From Paractinoplanes abujensis (GTDB taxonomy: Bacteria > Actinomycetota > Actinomycetes > Mycobacteriales > Micromonosporaceae): 64,000 nucleotides of DNA. Shown in pieces: positions 54,180 through 62,313 of this stretch (position 1 is its first letter; the number at the start of each line of letters is the position of its first letter). Location of the stretch: NCBI RefSeq assembly GCF_014204895.1, contig NZ_JACHMF010000001.1:5022001-5086000 (forward strand). Direction: 5' to 3'. Both the position numbers and the translations under genes were made by a program. The notes below the pieces were generated by a model. The model saw nothing but the letters and a program-made list of their open reading frames with translations, ran no database searches and was not told the origin of the DNA.

Positions 54180-55379
54180 GACCCCTCACCTGCGGCCGAA
54201 AGCGGTCACCAAGCTGGACGCAGCAGGCCAGTGCCTCCCAACCCCAACCCGACCGGCCGCAACACAAGACCGCGAGGCACGGAAGGGGTGTGGGCCGCGA
54301 CTGCAAAAGCGGAGGCGGGGGGCGCGGGGCGGGGGCGCCGAGCTCGGGCGCGGGGCTCGGACGCCGGACGCAGATCGGACTCGGTCGCGAGACGCTGGTG
54401 CAGATCGAGGGCACGCGCCGGGCGCAGGCACGGATCGCGGGCAAAGGTCGGGCGCGGGACGCGGGTGCGGTACGCGGGATGCGGGTGCGGGACGCGGGTG
54501 CGGGACGCGGGTGCGGGACGCGGGTGCGGGGTGCAGAGGCGAATGTAAGACGCATGCGGGGCGCGGAGCGAACGCAAAGACGCAGGGCACGGGTGTCGGG
54601 CACATGGCGCGGGCAAAGGGCCGGAGCTCGGGCCCTGGGGGAGGTCGCAGGCACCGGCACCGGCACCGACACAGGCGCGAGGCTCGGGCGTCAGGCGCAG
54701 GGCGCGAGTGTCGGGCGTAAGGCGGCACGAGGCGCGGATGCCGGACGCGGGGGCGGCGCGGGTCTGGGCGCGTGTGCAGGACGCAGGCGCAAGGGCGCGG
54801 GCGGGGCGCGAGTGCAGGGCATGCGCGCGGGGCATGGAGGTCGGATGCGGGCTGTCGGCGCGAGGTGCGGGCACGGGCCATCAGCGTGGGCGCCGGACAG
54901 TCGGCGCAGGGACCGGGCGCGGGCGCGAGGGCAACACGGCGCGGGCGCCGTTGAAGGGAGCTGGCTGGGGCGCGGGGCGCGGGAAGCGGATGTGGGACCG
55001 TCGGCGCGGGTGCGGCGCGGGCCATCGCCACAGGCACCGGACACTCGGCGCAGGCGTCAGGGCGCAGGCGTCAGGGCGCAGGCGTCAGGGCGCAGGCGTC
55101 AGGGCGCAGGCGTCAGGGCGCAGGCGTCAGGGCGCAGGCGTCAGGGCGCAGGCGTCAGGGCGCAGGCGTCAGGGCGCAGGCGTCAGGGCGCAGGCGTCAG
55201 GGCGCAGGCGTCAGGGCGCAGGCGTCAGGGCGCAGGCGTAAAGGGCGCAGGCGTAAAGGGCGCAGGCGTAAAGGGCGCAGGCGTAAAGGGCGTCGGCTCA
55301 GGCGTGAAGGCACGCGGCGCGGGAGCGGGTTCAACGAGCGCTCTCGGAACGGTCTGCCCGAAGTACGGGGGTGTGGACG
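54180..55379. other. 1.2-kb low-complexity, G-skewed region without a credible gene
   Basis: The stretch between the methyltransferase and the LuxR regulator is built of degenerate GGGCGCGGG-type words on the plus strand. It includes 13-nt units GGGACGCGGGTGC (about 54487-54532) and the 14/15-nt minisatellite at 55047. Long open frames occur on both strands only because stop codons are rare in such sequence. Their translations are almost pure Arg/Ala/Gly or Pro/Arg, overlap each other and run into the 3' end of the regulator gene, so none is called. Confidence 0.75.
55047..55288. repeat. minisatellite: 13 x 14-bp then 4 x 15-bp units
   Basis: Thirteen exact copies of GGCGCAGGCGTCAG (55047-55228) run directly into four exact copies of GGCGCAGGCGTAAAG (55229-55288). 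The two units differ at the 3' end (TCAG against TAAAG). The perfect identity within each block indicates very recent expansion. Confidence 0.95.
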
Positions 55380-58253
55380 TCAGGGCAGCTCGTCGAGCAG
55401 GCCCAGCCTGCGGGCTACGGCCGCTGCCTCGCCGCGGTTGGAGACCTGCAGTTTGGCGATGATGCGGGACACGTGGACGCTGGCCGTCTTGGGGGAGATG
55501 TAGAGGCCGGCGGCGATGCGGCTGTTGCTGTGGCCTTCGGCGACCAGGCGCAACACCTCGCGTTCGCGGACTGTCAGGAGTTCGTCGCGGTGGGCGGACG
55601 GGCGGATGCCGAGGCGGCGGCTGAGCGTGTCGGCCGCCTCGGTCAGCGGGACCGCGCCCAGGGCGGCGGCGATCGCGACCGACTCGGCGATCGCGCCGGC
55701 CGCGGCGGCCCGGTCGCCGGTGGCGGCCTGAGCCTCGGCCTGCCGCAGCAGGGCGGAGGCCAGCTCGTGGCGGTGCCCGTCGGCCCGCCACGCCTCAACG
55801 GTCTCGGCCCAGCGGCCGGCCCCGCCTTCGAGGTGGGCCCGCGTCTGGGCGGCGAAGGCGACCTGGGCCGGGTAGCGCTGCGGCAGACCCGCGGCGACCC
55901 CGGCCACCTGCGCCGCCAGCTCGGTGTCGCCGGCGTCGGCGGCGGCCTCGGCGGCGTGGGCCAGGATCGCCCAGGCGTAACGCGGCAGCACGGTCAGGTT
56001 GGGCTCGGCCAGGGCGGCCCGGGCGGTCTCAACCGCGGTCGTCGCCGGCGCCGAGCCGAGGGCGGCCGTCAAGCGCAGATCAACGGTGGCCAGGCGGCCC
56101 TCGGTCGAGAGGTAGGGCCGCCGCAGAAAGGTGGCGGCCCGGGTGACCAGGGTTTCCGCGTCTTCCCGGCCGCGGGCCAGGCGGATGCGGGCGCGCAGGC
56201 GCAGCCAGGGCAGGGCCATCGTCTCGGGCGGGTCGAGCCGGGCGGCCTCGGCCAGGCGGGCGTCGGCCTCGTCCCAGCGGCCCAGGGCGATCAGCGCCTC
56301 GGCGTGGTTGGCCAGCAGGTAGACGCCTGTGGTGCGGCCGACGCCGATGCGGTCGGCCTCGGGCAGGCCCTCCGCCGCGGCGTCGGCGGACTCCGCGTAG
56401 CGGCCGAGCTCGAACAGCGAGTCGGAGACGCTGATCAGCCCGCGGGTGAAGCTCGGGAAGTCGCCCGCGGCCCGGGCCCGGTGGGTGGCTTCGCGCATCA
56501 CGGGCAGGGCTTCGACGGCGGTCTGCCGGCCGGAGCAGGACGACCCGTACGCCACTTCGGCCGACACGATGGCGATGAGATCGCCGGATTCGTTGGCGCC
56601 GGCCATCGCGAGCTGGGCCACCTCGAAGCCGCGGGCGGCGTCGACGGAGCTGATCAGGTGGGCCAGCTCGGCCAGCAGCCGCACCTGCTCGGGGCTGTGC
56701 GGGGCGCTGGTGAGCAGCCGCAGCGCCTCGTCACACTCGGGCCTGGCGTCGGACTTGCCCGCGGTGCGCAGCAGTTTGGCCCGGCGCACGAGCAGGCGGC
56801 CGGCCCGCAGCGGCTCGGCCTCCGCGTCGAGGTCACCGAGGGCGGCCTTGGTCAGCATGAGCGCGCGCGAATACTCCCCCGAGTGGAGTGCGGCCAGCGC
56901 CGACTCCTCGAGCAGGTCGAGGTGGTCGAGGCCGAGCAGGCTCCGGGCGTCGGGCACCTCTTCCCACAGCTGGAGCACCCGGTCGAGCAGGCGCACCTGT
57001 TCCCCGTACGCGAAGCGGCACTTGGCCTCGTCGGCGGCGATCTTGGCGGTGACCAGGGCGCGCGGGCGGTCGTGGGCGGCGTGCCAGTGGTGGGCGATCT
57101 CGGCCGGGGCCCGGCCCGCCGCGACGAGGTGGGGCTCGGCCTCGACGGCCTGGGCGTAGCGCGCGTGGAGCCGGGCGTGCTCACCGGGCAGCAGGTCGTC
57201 GTGCACGGCCTCGCGCACGAGGGCGTGGCGGAACTCGTAATCCCCGTCGGCGTCGACGACCACGACGAGCTGGGCGGCGACGACCGCGCGGAGCGCCGAC
57301 TCGAGATCGGCCTCGGGCATGCCGGCCACGCGGGCCAGCAGCTCGTGGCCGAACCGGGTGCCACCGACCGCGGCCACCCGCAGCACGCGCTGGGCCGGCT
57401 CGGGCAGCTGGTCGACGCGGGCCAGCAGCAGGTCGCGCAGGGTGGCCGGGAAGTCGCAGGACGGGTCGGCGGCGGCCGCGAACTGCTCGATGAAGAACGG
57501 GTTGCCCTGGGCGCGCTCGTTGACGGCGTCGACCGTGCGCGGGTCGGGCTCGGCGCCGACCAGGTGGGTGAGCAGCTCGGAGGTGCCTTCGCGGTCGAGC
57601 CGGTCGAGCTCGAGGCGCAACACCCCCCGTACGCGATCGAGCTCGCCCAGGAAGGGCCGGAGCGGATGGCCGCGGTGCAGCTCGTCGGTGCGATAGGTGG
57701 TGATCAGCAGCAGCTGGGGCAGGCGGGCCGCGCGCACCAGGAAGGCGATGAGGTCACGGGTGGAGCGGTCGGCCCAGTGCAGATCCTCGATGACCAGCAC
57801 GAGCGGCGCGCGGCCGAGCACGGCGGCGACCGCGTTGAAGAGCAGGCCACGGCGGGCCTCGCCCTCGGGCGGCGGGCCCAGCTCGGGCAGCAGACGGGCC
57901 AGCTCGCGCTCGTGGCCGTCGAGCACCTCGGGGCCTTCGGCCCGCAGCAGGTCACGCAGGGCGCCGGCGAACGGGGCGAACGGCAGCCCCTCCTCCCCCA
58001 GCTCGAGGCACTGACCGGCCAGGACCCGGACGGGATCGGTGGTCAGGCTTTGGCAGAACTCCTCGACCAGACGGGTCTTGCCCACCCCCGCCTCGCCGCC
58101 GACCAGCACGGTCGACGGCTCGGCGTGGCGGGCCCGCTTGAGTGCGTCGCGCAGCACGGCCAGGTCGGCCTCGCGACCGACGAGCACCTCGCTGTGCGCA
58201 TGCCCCGTCATGAGGTCGAGCATGGCACGCGGGTACGACAAGAAAGCACTCAC
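55380..58253 (-). CDS. LuxR-family (LAL) transcriptional regulator with AAA ATPase domain
   Basis: Large ATP-binding LuxR regulator of 957 residues. Walker A is GGEAGVGKT (about 52-60), the Walker B region reads LVLVIEDLHWADRSTRDL, a long TPR-like helical middle follows, and the C-terminal 65 residues are a GerE/LuxR helix-turn-helix (LTVREREVLRLVAEGHSN, then SVHVSRIIAKL). Such proteins are often activators of catabolic or secondary-metabolite genes; no target is evident here. GTG 58253 overlaps the stop of the small upstream gene (GTGA), indicating coupling; ATG 58223 is an alternative. Confidence 0.9.
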   Translation of the reverse strand: MSAFLSYPRAMLDLMTGHAHSEVLVGREADLAVLRDALKRARHAEPSTVLVGGEAGVGKTRLVEEFCQSLTTDPVRVLAGQCLELGEEGLPFAPFAGALRDLLRAEGPEVLDGHERELARLLPELGPPPEGEARRGLLFNAVAAVLGRAPLVLVIEDLHWADRSTRDLIAFLVRAARLPQLLLITTYRTDELHRGHPLRPFLGELDRVRGVLRLELDRLDREGTSELLTHLVGAEPDPRTVDAVNERAQGNPFFIEQFAAAADPSCDFPATLRDLLLARVDQLPEPAQRVLRVAAVGGTRFGHELLARVAGMPEADLESALRAVVAAQLVVVVDADGDYEFRHALVREAVHDDLLPGEHARLHARYAQAVEAEPHLVAAGRAPAEIAHHWHAAHDRPRALVTAKIAADEAKCRFAYGEQVRLLDRVLQLWEEVPDARSLLGLDHLDLLEESALAALHSGEYSRALMLTKAALGDLDAEAEPLRAGRLLVRRAKLLRTAGKSDARPECDEALRLLTSAPHSPEQVRLLAELAHLISSVDAARGFEVAQLAMAGANESGDLIAIVSAEVAYGSSCSGRQTAVEALPVMREATHRARAAGDFPSFTRGLISVSDSLFELGRYAESADAAAEGLPEADRIGVGRTTGVYLLANHAEALIALGRWDEADARLAEAARLDPPETMALPWLRLRARIRLARGREDAETLVTRAATFLRRPYLSTEGRLATVDLRLTAALGSAPATTAVETARAALAEPNLTVLPRYAWAILAHAAEAAADAGDTELAAQVAGVAAGLPQRYPAQVAFAAQTRAHLEGGAGRWAETVEAWRADGHRHELASALLRQAEAQAATGDRAAAAGAIAESVAIAAALGAVPLTEAADTLSRRLGIRPSAHRDELLTVREREVLRLVAEGHSNSRIAAGLYISPKTASVHVSRIIAKLQVSNRGEAAAVARRLGLLDELP

Positions 58254-58417
58254 GCGACGGCGGCCCGCGCGGCCCGGCGGGGCCACCGGCCGAACCGGCG
58301 CACTTCGGGTTGCGCGGTCTCCCGCGCCCGCCGGGCCGAGGCCGCCTGCTCAGCCAGCCGGTTGGCCCGCTGCAGGTGCAGATCGAGCATGGCGTACGGG
58401 TCGTTGTACGGAAACAT
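58250..58417 (-). CDS. small basic protein upstream of and coupled to the LAL regulator
   Basis: A 55-residue protein, MFPYNDPYAMLDLHLQRANR at the start and strongly Arg/Ala-rich at the end (RRFGRWPRRAARAAVA). ATG 58417 is supported by GGGAG 6 nt upstream. Its stop overlaps the regulator start by 4 nt. The sequence YAMLDL recurs as RAMLDL near the start of the regulator. No family recognised; it may be a small partner or a translated leader for the regulator. Confidence 0.6.
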   Translation of the reverse strand: MFPYNDPYAMLDLHLQRANRLAEQAASARRARETAQPEVRRFGRWPRRAARAAVA

Positions 58418-58570
58418 GTCCACTCCCTCGAAGAGCCGTCCTCTTGCTGACCTCGACTCTTCGCCGGAAGGCACCGTCCGGGCATGGGGAAGCTGCCCCA
58501 TCTTGGGCCCCGCCCCTCCTTACTTACCTAGCTGAGACCTCCCGCCCCGCGTAAGACCCGCCCGCCCCAC

Positions 58571-58576
58571 TACACT
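58571..58576 (+). promoter_or_regulatory. -10 element (TACACT), leaderless
   Basis: TACACT ends 8 nt before ATG 58585 of the DUF4191 gene. Confidence 0.48.
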
Positions 58577-58584
58577 TTCGAGCT

Positions 58585-59274
58585 ATGGCAAAACCCGAGG
58601 AGAAGGTGTCGTTCGGCACGCGCCTGAAGCAGATCGGTCAGGTGTTCTCGTTCACGGCGAAGCAGGACAAATGGTTCGTTCCGCTGTTGCTGGCGGCGAT
58701 TCTGATCCCGCTCGCCCTGACGGTTCTCCTGGTGATCCTGTTCGGCTGGATCTACCTGCCGATCGGCATCATGGTCACGCTGCTGGCCGCCGTGATCGTG
58801 CTCAACCTGCGCTCGAACGCCGCGATGATGAACGCGGCCGAGGGCCAGCCCGGCGCCGCGGCCTCGCTGATCGAGAACATGCGGGGTGACTGGCGGGTGC
58901 GTCCCGCCGCCGCGTCGACCACGCAGTTCGACATGGTGCACGTGGTGATCGGCCGGCCCGGCGTGATCCTGCTGGCCGAGGGCAACCCGCAGCGCGTCCG
59001 CGGCCTGCTCGGCCAGGAGAAGAGGCGCCTGTCCAAGGTCATCGGCAACGCGCCGCTCTACGACTACGTGATCGGCAGCGACGAGGGCCAGCTCCCGGTC
59101 AAGAAGCTGCGCACGACGATGATGCGCCTGCCCCGCAACCTCACGGGCAAGGACGTCAACTCGCTCGACAAGCGCCTCGGCGCCCTGATGGCCCGCCCGC
59201 AGATGCCCAAGGGTGCGATCCCCAAGAACATGCGCCCCAGCAAGGGCGCGTTCCGCCAGCAGCGCCCCCGCTGA
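58585..59274 (+). CDS. DUF4191 family membrane protein
   Basis: A 229-residue actinobacterial DUF4191 protein, function unknown. Two adjacent membrane helices (about 31-53 and 56-75) follow a charged N-terminus; the cytoplasmic C-terminal region carries the conserved DMVHVVIGRPGVILLAEGNP and ends in a basic tail (PSKGAFRQQRPR). It sits between lipA and glnA next to an RDD protein, an order I recall as conserved in mycobacteria. Confidence 0.88.
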   Translation: MAKPEEKVSFGTRLKQIGQVFSFTAKQDKWFVPLLLAAILIPLALTVLLVILFGWIYLPIGIMVTLLAAVIVLNLRSNAAMMNAAEGQPGAAASLIENMRGDWRVRPAAASTTQFDMVHVVIGRPGVILLAEGNPQRVRGLLGQEKRRLSKVIGNAPLYDYVIGSDEGQLPVKKLRTTMMRLPRNLTGKDVNSLDKRLGALMARPQMPKGAIPKNMRPSKGAFRQQRPR

Positions 59275-59276
59275 CG

Positions 59277-59384
59277 GCCCACTCGTCGCCGAGCAAGATC
59301 AACCGCGTTTTCCCGTACGCCATGAGCCCGGCCCACGCGTCGCTCAGCAAGATCAACCACGTTTTCCCGTACGCCGTGAGCCCG
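59277..59384. repeat. two tandem copies of a 54-bp intergenic repeat
   Basis: Copies at 59277-59330 and 59331-59384 share GCCCACNCGTCGC, AGCAAGATCAACC, CGTTTTCCCGTACGCC and TGAGCCCG with few differences. A third copy begins and breaks off, and an inverted partial copy lies at about 59407-59434. Confidence 0.88.
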
Positions 59385-59432
59385 CCCACGCGGCGCGCGC
59401 CTGACCGCCGTACGGGGGAACGGGTTTGATCT
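59350..59432. terminator. imperfect long hairpin formed by direct and inverted repeat copies
   Basis: AGATCAACCACGTTTTCCCGTACG (59350-59373) can pair with the strand at 59409-59432 over 24 positions with about six mismatches. It lies between the convergent DUF4191 and RDD genes and touches the RDD stop codon, so it may act as a two-way terminator. Confidence 0.5.
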
Positions 59433-59827
59433 CAGGGACGCGGACGCTGAACCATGACCGACTTGGCCGCACGATCATGCAGCCCTCGCCCGTCGCCGTC
59501 ATTGATCATCGCGGGGATGACGAGGGCCAGCAGCACCGCCCGCACCGCGGCCCGGGGCAGGCCGATCGCGCCACCGTCCGTTATGGAGATGCAGCGGATG
59601 CCGGCCAGCAGCATGCCCAAGGTCTGTCCGAACAGGCCGACGAACACCGCGTGCACCAGCACGAACAAGCCGAGCTGAGGCCACGGGTTGGTCCGCAGGT
59701 CGTCGACGAGCACAGCCGCGATCACCGTCGCCAGCGCCCAGTCGATGAAGAGCGCCCCCAGCCGCCGGCCGAACGACGCCGTCTCGGTGGTGCCCGGATC
59801 GGTCACGCCGTCCGCCTTGCCTGCCAT
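59432..59827 (-). CDS. RDD family membrane protein
   Basis: A 131-residue membrane protein with the RDD hallmark: FGRRLGALFIDWALATVIAAVL at the first helix and a QTLGMLLAGIRCISI block before the second. RDD proteins are small transport-like or accessory proteins of mostly unknown function. ATG 59827 is chosen because TACGCT lies 6 nt upstream as a leaderless -10 and the earlier frame is not hydrophobic. Divergent from glnA. Confidence 0.87.
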   Translation of the reverse strand: MAGKADGVTDPGTTETASFGRRLGALFIDWALATVIAAVLVDDLRTNPWPQLGLFVLVHAVFVGLFGQTLGMLLAGIRCISITDGGAIGLPRAAVRAVLLALVIPAMINDGDGRGLHDRAAKSVMVQRPRP

Positions 59828-59833
59828 GCGACC

Positions 59834-59839
59834 AGCGTA
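59834..59839 (-). promoter_or_regulatory. -10 element (TACGCT), leaderless, for the RDD gene
   Basis: On the minus strand TACGCT ends 6 nt before ATG 59827. Confidence 0.48.
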
Positions 59840-59919
59840 GCCGGGGCGGTTTCGGCGACCCCGCACGCGGGCCGGGCCGGCGCGATAGCCTCGCCAGGCA
59901 AGGCTGATCAACCGACGCC

Positions 59920-59957
59920 GTAACACGACGGAAACAATAGGGATACGCCTGGGCAAC
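59920..59957 (+). promoter_or_regulatory. GlnR-box-like operator upstream of glnA
   Basis: GTAAC-N6-GAAAC (59920-59935) matches the GlnR a-site/b-site consensus GTnAC-N6-GAAAC exactly. A weaker second pair GATAC-N6-GCAAC follows in phase after 6 nt (59942-59957). This 22-nt periodic arrangement is the known actinobacterial GlnR operator layout. It ends 85 nt before the glnA start. Confidence 0.68.
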
Positions 59958-60042
59958 TCCGGCCCCATAGCGTCGCGACCAGCCTAGCCATGCGGCGGAA
60001 CCACGCCGCCCCGGTATTGAAATCGTGTGCCAGGAGGACGTG

Positions 60043-61467
60043 TTGTTCGCCAATCCCGAGGAACTCCTGCGATACCTCAAAGACGAGGACGTCAAGTTCG
60101 TAGACGTACGGTTCTGTGACCTGCCCGGCGTGATGCAGCACTTCAACATGCCGGTCGAGTCCTTCGACGACAGCGTCGTCACTGACGGTCTCGCCTTCGA
60201 CGGTTCGTCGATCCGCGGGTTCCAGGCCATCCACGAGTCCGACATGATGCTTCTGCCGGACGTCTCCACGGCCTTCATCGACCCGTTCCGGATCCAGAAG
60301 ACGCTGGCCCTCAACTTCTTCATCCACGACCCGTTCACCCGCGAGCCCTACTCGCGCGACCCGCGGAACGTGGCCAAGAAGGCCGAGACCTACCTGGCGT
60401 CCAGCGGCATCGCCGACACCGCCTACTTCGGCGCCGAGGCGGAGTTCTACATCTTCGACTCGATCCGCCACTCCACCGCCGCGCACCAGTCGTTCTACTA
60501 CATCGACTCGATCGAGGGCGCCTGGAACTCCGGCCGTGAGGAAGAGGGCGGCAACCGCGGCTACAAGACCGCGTACAAGGGCGGCTACTTCCCCGTCGCC
60601 CCGGTCGACCACTACTCGGACCTGCGCGACGCCATGGTTCGCCGCATGATCGACGTCGGCTTCACCGTCGAGCGCTCGCACCACGAGGTCGGCACCGCCG
60701 GCCAGGCCGAGATCAACTACAAGTTCTCGACCCTGCTGCACGCCGGCGACCAGATGCAGATGTTCAAGTACATCATCAAGAACACCGCCTGGGAGCACGG
60801 CAAGACCGCCACGTTCATGCCGAAGCCGCTGTTCGGCGACAACGGCTCGGGCATGCACACCCACCAGAGCCTGTGGCTGAACGGCGAGCCGCTGTTCTAC
60901 GACGAGACCGGTTACGCCGGCCTGTCCGACACGGCCCGCTGGTACATCGGCGGCCTGCTGCACCACGCGCCCAGCCTGCTGGCCTTCACCAACCCGACGG
61001 TCAACTCGTACCGGCGCCTGGTGCCCGGCTACGAGGCCCCGGTCAACCTGGTCTACTCGCAGCGCAACCGCTCGGCCTGCACCCGCATCCCGGTCACGGG
61101 CAGCAACCCCAAGGCCAAGCGCGTCGAGTTCCGCGTGCCCGACCCGTCGTCGAACCCGTACCTGTCGTTCTCGGCCCAGATGATGGCCGGCCTGGACGGC
61201 ATCAAGAACAAGATCGAGCCCCCGGCCCCGATCGACAAGGACCTGTACGACCTGCCGCCGGAGGAGTGGGGCAGCGTCAAGCAGGTGCCGGGCTCGCTCG
61301 ACGCGGTGCTCAACAGCCTCGAGAACGACCACGAGTTCCTCACGGCCGGCGGCGTCTTCACCGACGACCTGATCTCCACGTGGATCGACTGGAAGCGCGC
61401 CAACGAAATCGACCCCGTGCGCCTGCGCCCGACCCCGCACGAGTTCGAGATGTACTACAACGTCTGA
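60043..61467 (+). CDS. glnA: glutamine synthetase type I
   Basis: Makes glutamine from glutamate and ammonia; 474 residues, the usual GSI-beta length. Substrate and metal motifs: [20 protein letters not shown] (about 52-60), [20 protein letters not shown] and NPYLSF. The adenylylation tyrosine is Y402 in [11 protein letters not shown], so GlnE control is expected. TTG 60043 has AGGAGG 5 nt upstream and gives the standard N-terminus ([18 protein letters not shown]); GTG 60040 is too close to the ribosome binding site. A GlnR-like box lies upstream. Confidence 0.96.
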   Translation: MFANPEELLRYLKDEDVKFVDVRFCDLPGVMQHFNMPVESFDDSVVTDGLAFDGSSIRGFQAIHESDMMLLPDVSTAFIDPFRIQKTLALNFFIHDPFTREPYSRDPRNVAKKAETYLASSGIADTAYFGAEAEFYIFDSIRHSTAAHQSFYYIDSIEGAWNSGREEEGGNRGYKTAYKGGYFPVAPVDHYSDLRDAMVRRMIDVGFTVERSHHEVGTAGQAEINYKFSTLLHAGDQMQMFKYIIKNTAWEHGKTATFMPKPLFGDNGSGMHTHQSLWLNGEPLFYDETGYAGLSDTARWYIGGLLHHAPSLLAFTNPTVNSYRRLVPGYEAPVNLVYSQRNRSACTRIPVTGSNPKAKRVEFRVPDPSSNPYLSFSAQMMAGLDGIKNKIEPPAPIDKDLYDLPPEEWGSVKQVPGSLDAVLNSLENDHEFLTAGGVFTDDLISTWIDWKRANEIDPVRLRPTPHEFEMYYNV

Positions 61468-61536
61468 CCCTCGCTAGGCCAGGACCAGCGGAAACAGCCG
61501 CCGGATCCATCTTGGGCACAAGTTGCGCGACGGCGG

Positions 61537-61848
61537 TCATGCTCGGCTCACAGCCGACGTGGCCGCCGTTTCGCGTTCACCGGGCGCCCCGTTGACCAGC
61601 GCTCGATTCCGGTCGAGGGCATCCGGCCACTCGTGTACGCACTCGTTGAGCGTCAGCGTCGGCGTGGAATGTCCGAGCGTCAACTGGACCGTCTTGACGC
61701 TTGCACCCGCGTGAATCAGCAAGGTCGCGTAGTAGTGCCGTAGGCCGTGGATCCCCCAACGCGACGGCAACACCGGGCCGGGAGCAGTTGCGCTGTTGAA
61801 ACTCAGCGCGAGGCCTCCGGCCCACCTGGGCTCGGTTCGGTTCCGCAT
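61537..61848 (-). pseudogene. tyrosine recombinase (phage integrase) C-terminal fragment, catalytic Tyr lost
   Basis: About 100 residues from the end of a tyrosine integrase. The box II motif HGLRHYYATLLIHAG and the following VQLTLGHSTPTLTLNECVHEWPD are clear, but the nucleophile expected in TLNxYVHxWPD is Cys (TGC for TAC). The N-terminal arm-binding and core domains and box I Arg are missing. Remnant of an integrated element; no tRNA gene or att repeat is evident beside it. Confidence 0.78.
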
Positions 61849-61866
61849 CTCGTGGTTCAGCCCGAG

Positions 61867-62268
61867 CTACCAGTCCCGCCATTCGTCGGTCAGCTCGCTG
61901 CGATCCACGCCGCGTCTGGCCGTCAGCCCGTTGACGTCGATCCCGGCCGAGGCCAACGCTCGATCGATGTAGTCGCAGAGTTCCTCCCTCTCGCCGGTCT
62001 CGATGTGACCCTCTTCGTCGGCGGCGTTCAGGGCCAGCACGACTCGCTCGACCGCGGTCCAGGCCGCGTCGTCCGCTGAGTCGGCCGACAGATCCGCTAC
62101 TTCGTCATCGAAGGCGTCCAGCGCCCGGTCGACTGCCGCCGTGAAGTCCGGGGGCCATAGAGCTGGTGCCCACGCTTCTTCGGCGGTGAGGCCGCCCGCA
62201 TCGACCGCTGCCTGTTGGGTCGCCGTTTCCCGGCGCCAGCGTTCGGTGGGTCTCGCAATCATGATCAT
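61867..62268 (-). CDS. hypothetical acidic protein beside the integrase remnant
   Basis: A 133-residue acidic helical protein (LDAFDDEVADLSADSADDAAW, then ALNAADEEGHIETGEREELC, ending RSELTDEWRDW). No family recognised; size, charge and site next to an integrase fragment would fit element cargo such as an immunity-type protein, but this is speculation. ATG 62268 or the second ATG 62262 is the start; a longer frame upstream is antisense to two real genes and rejected. Confidence 0.55.
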   Translation of the reverse strand: MIMIARPTERWRRETATQQAAVDAGGLTAEEAWAPALWPPDFTAAVDRALDAFDDEVADLSADSADDAAWTAVERVVLALNAADEEGHIETGEREELCDYIDRALASAGIDVNGLTARRGVDRSELTDEWRDW

Positions 62269-62300
62269 GAGGGTAAAGGCCGGCCGGCGGTGTGCGTTGC

Positions 62301-62306
62301 TAGCTT
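62301..62306 (+). promoter_or_regulatory. -10 element (TAGCTT), leaderless
   Basis: TAGCTT ends 7 nt before ATG 62314. Confidence 0.5.
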
Positions 62307-62313
62307 GGCCGGT

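Noticed and set aside
55047..55288. CRISPR array
   Set aside because: Units are 14-15 bp and contiguous with no spacers, and no cas genes lie nearby.
54186..55462. Long open frames on both strands (Arg/Ala/Gly-rich on plus, Pro/Arg-rich on minus)
   Set aside because: They overlap each other, have no ribosome binding sites, follow the composition of low-complexity DNA and one runs into the 3' end of the LAL regulator gene.
61468..61536. tRNA gene or att site next to the integrase fragment
   Set aside because: No cloverleaf or direct repeat could be found by eye in this short gap or on the other side of the fragment.
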